Assembly: GCA_964486145.1 (NCBI GenBank)
Contig: CAZAMT010000170.1
Location: 1 to 8,625, forward strand
Length of the DNA stretch: 8,625 nucleotides
Reading direction: 5' to 3'
DNA from: CAZAMT01 sp964486145
GTDB taxonomy: Bacteria; Bacteroidota; Bacteroidia; Bacteroidales; JAAAOM01
Shown here: positions 5,571 to 8,625 of the stretch, in pieces
Position numbering within the stretch: position 1 is the first letter of the stretch
Layout: every line of letters begins with the position of its first letter
Notes under the pieces: model-generated
Databases searched by the model: none
Told to the model about the DNA's origin: nothing
Seen by the model: the letters and a program-made list of their open reading frames with translations, nothing else
Made by a program: the position numbers and the translations under genes

Positions 5571-7214
5571 ATGTCTAAACATCAGTTATCAATTCTCTTG
5601 TTATTCTTACTTGTAAATGTATCCGGTGTTAACGGACAGGTTGAAAAGCTGATAAACCATAACAAATCCGGGCGTGAGGAATGGCTTCGGGATGCAGGAT
5701 TTGGTATGTTCGTACACTGGAGTTTCGACAGCCAGTTGGGTATCGTTATAAGTCATTCTGTTGTTGGTGCTTCTGAGGATTACCAGAACAGATTTTTTCA
5801 TGAATTACCAAAAAGTTTTAATCCCGAAAAATATAATCCAAAGGCAATTGCAGCGCTTGCAAAACTGGCAGGTATGAAATATGTGGTGTTCACTGCCAAG
5901 CATCATTCGGGTTTTTGTATGTGGGACACTAAAACTACTGATTTTTCAATCATGCATACACCTTATGCAAAGGATATTTTAAAGGAATACGCGGATGCTG
6001 TGCGTAACGAAGGACTTGAGGTGGGCCTTTATTTTTCTCCTGAAGACTTCAATTTCCTGTACAGGTATCAACAACCCATTCAACGCAGAGGAATTGAAAA
6101 CATTCCTGACGATGTACTAAAAGATTACATTGATTTTACCAATGAGCAGTGTCGTGAATTAATGACCAACTACGGCACCATCGATGTATTATTTTTTGAT
6201 GGAGGTATTCCTGTCGTTCTTGAGGAAGCCAAAGAATTATGCTGGAAATTAAATCCTGACGTTTTAATTACACGTGGTGCAATTGAAACTCCCGAACAAA
6301 GCCTTCCCGGCATCCCGTTGGATGAAACCTGGGAATCATGTGTTACTATGGGTACGCAATGGCAATATAAACCAACCAACGAGATCTATAAACCGGGGCA
6401 AAGACTAATTGAGATATTAATTGAGACCAGAGCGAAAGGAGGTGCGTTATTGCTCAATGTCGGGCCAAATCCGGAAGGTGAAATTCCTGTTGAACAAAAG
6501 CAAAGACTCCGGGAAATAGCCGCATGGTACTTTATCAACCAGGATGCTATTCTCAATGTCCGCCCCTGGGTAGTTACCCATGAAGATAATATCTGGTTTA
6601 CAAAACAAAAAGATAAAAATACCGTGTACGCCATTGTTACAGGAATACATAACTGGCCAAGGGGATCGCGAAAGGAGTTCATACTTTCCTCGGTTAAATC
6701 AACACACGAAACAAAGGTGAGTGTACTGGGGCAATCTGATAAAAGGGTTGAATACCATCCTGATATTGATGCAACCTCGCGCTTTCATCAAATGGGAAAT
6801 TCGCTGCAGGTATCGGTTGTAAAAGCACAGCGCATTTACAATAACCAGACCGGTACCGATAATCCATTGGTTATAAAACTTGAAAACGTAATTCCGGCGC
6901 TGGATCCTCCAAAAATAAACACCCTTGAGGCTTCGTTGCAAAATGGCATCATCGAATGCGTGGGAGAGATTGTTTCCCTGGGTGATGCCGAAAATCTAAT
7001 GGTAGGAATGGAATACAGACCATACGCCGGCTTTGGTTTTGAATTATATGATGACTCATGGGCAGAAACAAAATTTCAACCTGTAAATAAGCCTCAGCAA
7101 ATAAATCTTACATCCCCCGAACTGAAACAAAAGGGATCATACCAGGTAAGAATGGTTGCAAAACATCCGAAAATAAAAATGAAAGGAAACATCGTTACTG
7201 TTCATGGAAATTAA
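5571..7214 (+). CDS. Secreted alpha-L-fucosidase, glycoside hydrolase family 29
   Basis: This enzyme would release terminal alpha-L-fucose from glycans by a retaining mechanism. I use the ATG at 5571 (547 residues) because it starts a signal peptide: a short charged end, a hydrophobic core SILLLFLLVNVSG, and likely cleavage after VNG (residue 22). The GH29 (beta/alpha)8 domain runs to about 330. It includes FGMFVHWS (44-51), FTAKHHSGFCMW (107-118) and VGLYFSPEDF. The nucleophile motif is DVLFFDGG (205-212), with Asp210 in the position of the known catalytic Asp. ETWESC (252-257), GTQWQY (261-266) and LLLNVGP (293-299) follow. The general acid/base cannot be fixed by eye. A beta-sandwich-like C-terminal part (about 335-547) follows. 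No lipobox Cys is present, so it is probably periplasmic or secreted. No SusC/SusD pair is in the window. Substrate linkage is unknown. Confidence 0.88.
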   Translation: MSKHQLSILLLFLLVNVSGVNGQVEKLINHNKSGREEWLRDAGFGMFVHWSFDSQLGIVISHSVVGASEDYQNRFFHELPKSFNPEKYNPKAIAALAKLAGMKYVVFTAKHHSGFCMWDTKTTDFSIMHTPYAKDILKEYADAVRNEGLEVGLYFSPEDFNFLYRYQQPIQRRGIENIPDDVLKDYIDFTNEQCRELMTNYGTIDVLFFDGGIPVVLEEAKELCWKLNPDVLITRGAIETPEQSLPGIPLDETWESCVTMGTQWQYKPTNEIYKPGQRLIEILIETRAKGGALLLNVGPNPEGEIPVEQKQRLREIAAWYFINQDAILNVRPWVVTHEDNIWFTKQKDKNTVYAIVTGIHNWPRGSRKEFILSSVKSTHETKVSVLGQSDKRVEYHPDIDATSRFHQMGNSLQVSVVKAQRIYNNQTGTDNPLVIKLENVIPALDPPKINTLEASLQNGIIECVGEIVSLGDAENLMVGMEYRPYAGFGFELYDDSWAETKFQPVNKPQQINLTSPELKQKGSYQVRMVAKHPKIKMKGNIVTVHGN

Positions 7215-7273
7215 GTTATTTAATTACATCATTGAATTCGGAAATGAACAAAAATGGCAGGTCTTCAATGAAG

Positions 7274-7305
7274 TTTGACCAACGATAATTGACCTTATAA
7301 ACTTA
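7274..7305 (+). promoter_or_regulatory. Weak candidate promoter of the larA-like gene
   Basis: The 117-bp gap after the fucosidase gene has TTTG (7274-7277) and, 20 bp later, TAAACTTA (7298-7305). The spacing is good, but the -7 element has two mismatches. No terminator is visible in the gap, so co-transcription with the fucosidase gene is also possible. Confidence 0.25.
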
Positions 7306-7331
7306 AATATCAACCCATTAATATTGAATTA

Positions 7332-8564
7332 ATGCAAAAAGAAATCCATTTAAAATATGGAAGTGAAGTAACGAAATACCCGTTTCCGGATCAGTCTGAA
7401 AGCTTCAATATCCTTGAACCAAATTTTGAAATTCAACATGCAACATTCATTGATTCACTTGATAAGTTATTGCCAACAGATAGCATCAGTTACAAAGATG
7501 TTGCTGTAGTAATCTCTGATAAAACCAGGCTGTGCGGTTATGACAGGTATTTGCCATGGTTGCTGGAAGCCCTCGATAAAAAAAATGCTAAAAAAGAAAA
7601 TATTACATTTTATATTGCTTACGGAACCCATCCGAAACAAACCGAAGAAGAAAGCTTCACAAGTTACGGGGATACATATTTAAAATATCGGTTTGTACAT
7701 CACGATTGCACCGACCAAATGGTCTTTTCAAATCTTGGAACAACATCACGGGGAACCAGTATCAAAATACGAAAAGATATACTCAACAGCTCCCTCATAA
7801 TTACGTATGGCGCCATTTCGCATCATTATTTTGCCGGTTACGGGGGAGGCAGAAAACTCCTTTTCCCCGGACTTGCAGCGAAAGATTCCATATACTACAA
7901 CCACAGTTTATTTCTTGATTTCGACAAACAAATTCTTTCACCTGGATGTCAGGCTGGAAAACTTGAGGGCAATCCTGTTGCAGAAGATTTAAAGGAAATT
8001 GATGCGAAAATGCCTGGGAAAATTTCCATACACGGAATTTTAGACAGCAAAGGACAGGTTTGTAAATTTATGTTTGGTAATTCCTATGAAGACTTCCTGG
8101 CAGCGTGCGACGAACATAATGGTTATTACAGCTCAGGTATTGATGAATCATTTGATTTGGTTGTAGCCTCCGCGGGCGGATATCCCAAAGACATTAATTT
8201 TATTCAGTCACATAAATCCATGCACAATGCATCACTGTTTGTAAAAGACAATGGTACGCTTATTTTGCTTGCAGAATGCAGGGATGGTATTGGAAACGAC
8301 TCTTTTCTACCCTTGTTCGAAACTTGTGGATGGAGTAAACTATTTGAATCATTAAAATTAAACTATGCCGGAAATGGAGGTACTGCAATTGCTACATTAT
8401 CAAAAACATCACGGATTAGTGTTAAAATGGTTACAAGCCTGTCAGCCAAAGATTGCAGCCTGATGGGTGCCGAAAAAGTTGAACACCAGCAAGCCAGGGA
8501 AATTATTTCGGGTTATGATGGAAAATCTGCATTTATAGCCAATGCAAGTATGTTAATAAAATAG
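7332..8564 (+). CDS. larA: LarA-family nickel-pincer 2-hydroxyacid racemase/epimerase
   Basis: LarA interconverts D- and L-lactate using a nickel-pincer nucleotide bound to a lysine; relatives act on other 2-hydroxy acids. The 410-residue length is close to the usual 420-430. DKTR (63-66) matches the DxTR motif, with Asp63 and Arg66. YGTHPKQTEEE (97-107) carries the catalytic His100. HHYFAGYGGGRK (164-175) gives His165 and the cofactor-linking Lys175, and His191 follows 16 residues later. These spacings equal those of His174, Lys184 and His200 in Lactobacillus plantarum LarA. GGYPKDINFIQSHK (282-295) supplies the Gln292/Lys295 pair. There is no signal peptide, so it acts in the cytoplasm. The cofactor genes larB, larC and larE are not in the window. 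The family is confident; the substrate is not, so read the symbol as family level. Confidence 0.88.
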   Translation: MQKEIHLKYGSEVTKYPFPDQSESFNILEPNFEIQHATFIDSLDKLLPTDSISYKDVAVVISDKTRLCGYDRYLPWLLEALDKKNAKKENITFYIAYGTHPKQTEEESFTSYGDTYLKYRFVHHDCTDQMVFSNLGTTSRGTSIKIRKDILNSSLIITYGAISHHYFAGYGGGRKLLFPGLAAKDSIYYNHSLFLDFDKQILSPGCQAGKLEGNPVAEDLKEIDAKMPGKISIHGILDSKGQVCKFMFGNSYEDFLAACDEHNGYYSSGIDESFDLVVASAGGYPKDINFIQSHKSMHNASLFVKDNGTLILLAECRDGIGNDSFLPLFETCGWSKLFESLKLNYAGNGGTAIATLSKTSRISVKMVTSLSAKDCSLMGAEKVEHQQAREIISGYDGKSAFIANASMLIK

Positions 8565-8588
8565 TTGACCGGGCACTGATTTGCATTC

Positions 8589-8625
8589 AAAAAAAAACGC
8601 CTGGCATAGAACCAGACGTTTTTTT
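8589..8625. terminator. Bidirectional rho-independent terminator after the larA-like gene
   Basis: An A-tract (8589-8597) leads into ACGCCTGG (8597-8604), which pairs with CCAGACGT (8612-8619) apart from one C/A mismatch, around a 7-nt loop. A T-tract runs to the window edge. The A-tract on one side and T-tract on the other let it work on both strands, which suggests a converging minus-strand gene just beyond the window. Confidence 0.85.

Overview
The window looks like chromosomal DNA from a member of the Bacteroidota, probably a Bacteroidales- or Marinilabiliales-like lineage. Four things suggest this: AT-rich DNA; promoters of the Bacteroidota type (TTTG, about 20-22 bp, TAnnTTTG) with no clear Shine-Dalgarno sequences; families largely confined to this phylum (the DUF3276 PUR-like protein, DUF5606, and a long form of NusB); and the gene order nusB-yajC-ybbR-coaE, which is typical of the phylum. 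No mobile element, tRNA, rRNA or CRISPR array was seen.

Layout. At the left edge is the last 27 codons of an unidentified plus-strand gene. It converges on a minus-strand gene for a small PUR-like nucleic-acid-binding protein. That gene is separated from nusB by a 375-bp divergent control region containing two good promoters and several inverted repeats. A housekeeping cluster follows on the plus strand: nusB (rRNA antitermination), yajC (Sec accessory), ybbR (membrane-anchored YbbR-domain protein), coaE (last step of coenzyme A synthesis) and a TerB/J-domain co-chaperone-like protein. ybbR and coaE overlap by one base. A strong hairpin plus T-tract lies between yajC and ybbR, so the ybbR-coaE part is either fed by readthrough or started separately.

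Next comes a monocistronic DUF5606 gene with its own promoter and a nine-codon GAA repeat encoding part of an acidic tail. The right third holds two metabolic genes: a secreted GH29-type alpha-L-fucosidase and a LarA-family nickel-pincer racemase/epimerase with its cofactor-binding residues intact. A bidirectional intrinsic terminator closes the window. The two genes may be linked through 2-hydroxy acids, since some bacteria degrade L-fucose to L-lactate, but that is inference.

Most of the window is conserved core genome, and I see no complete undescribed system. The points most worth a second look are the terminator at the start of ybbR, the repeat-rich region upstream of nusB, and the LarA homologue found without its cofactor genes.
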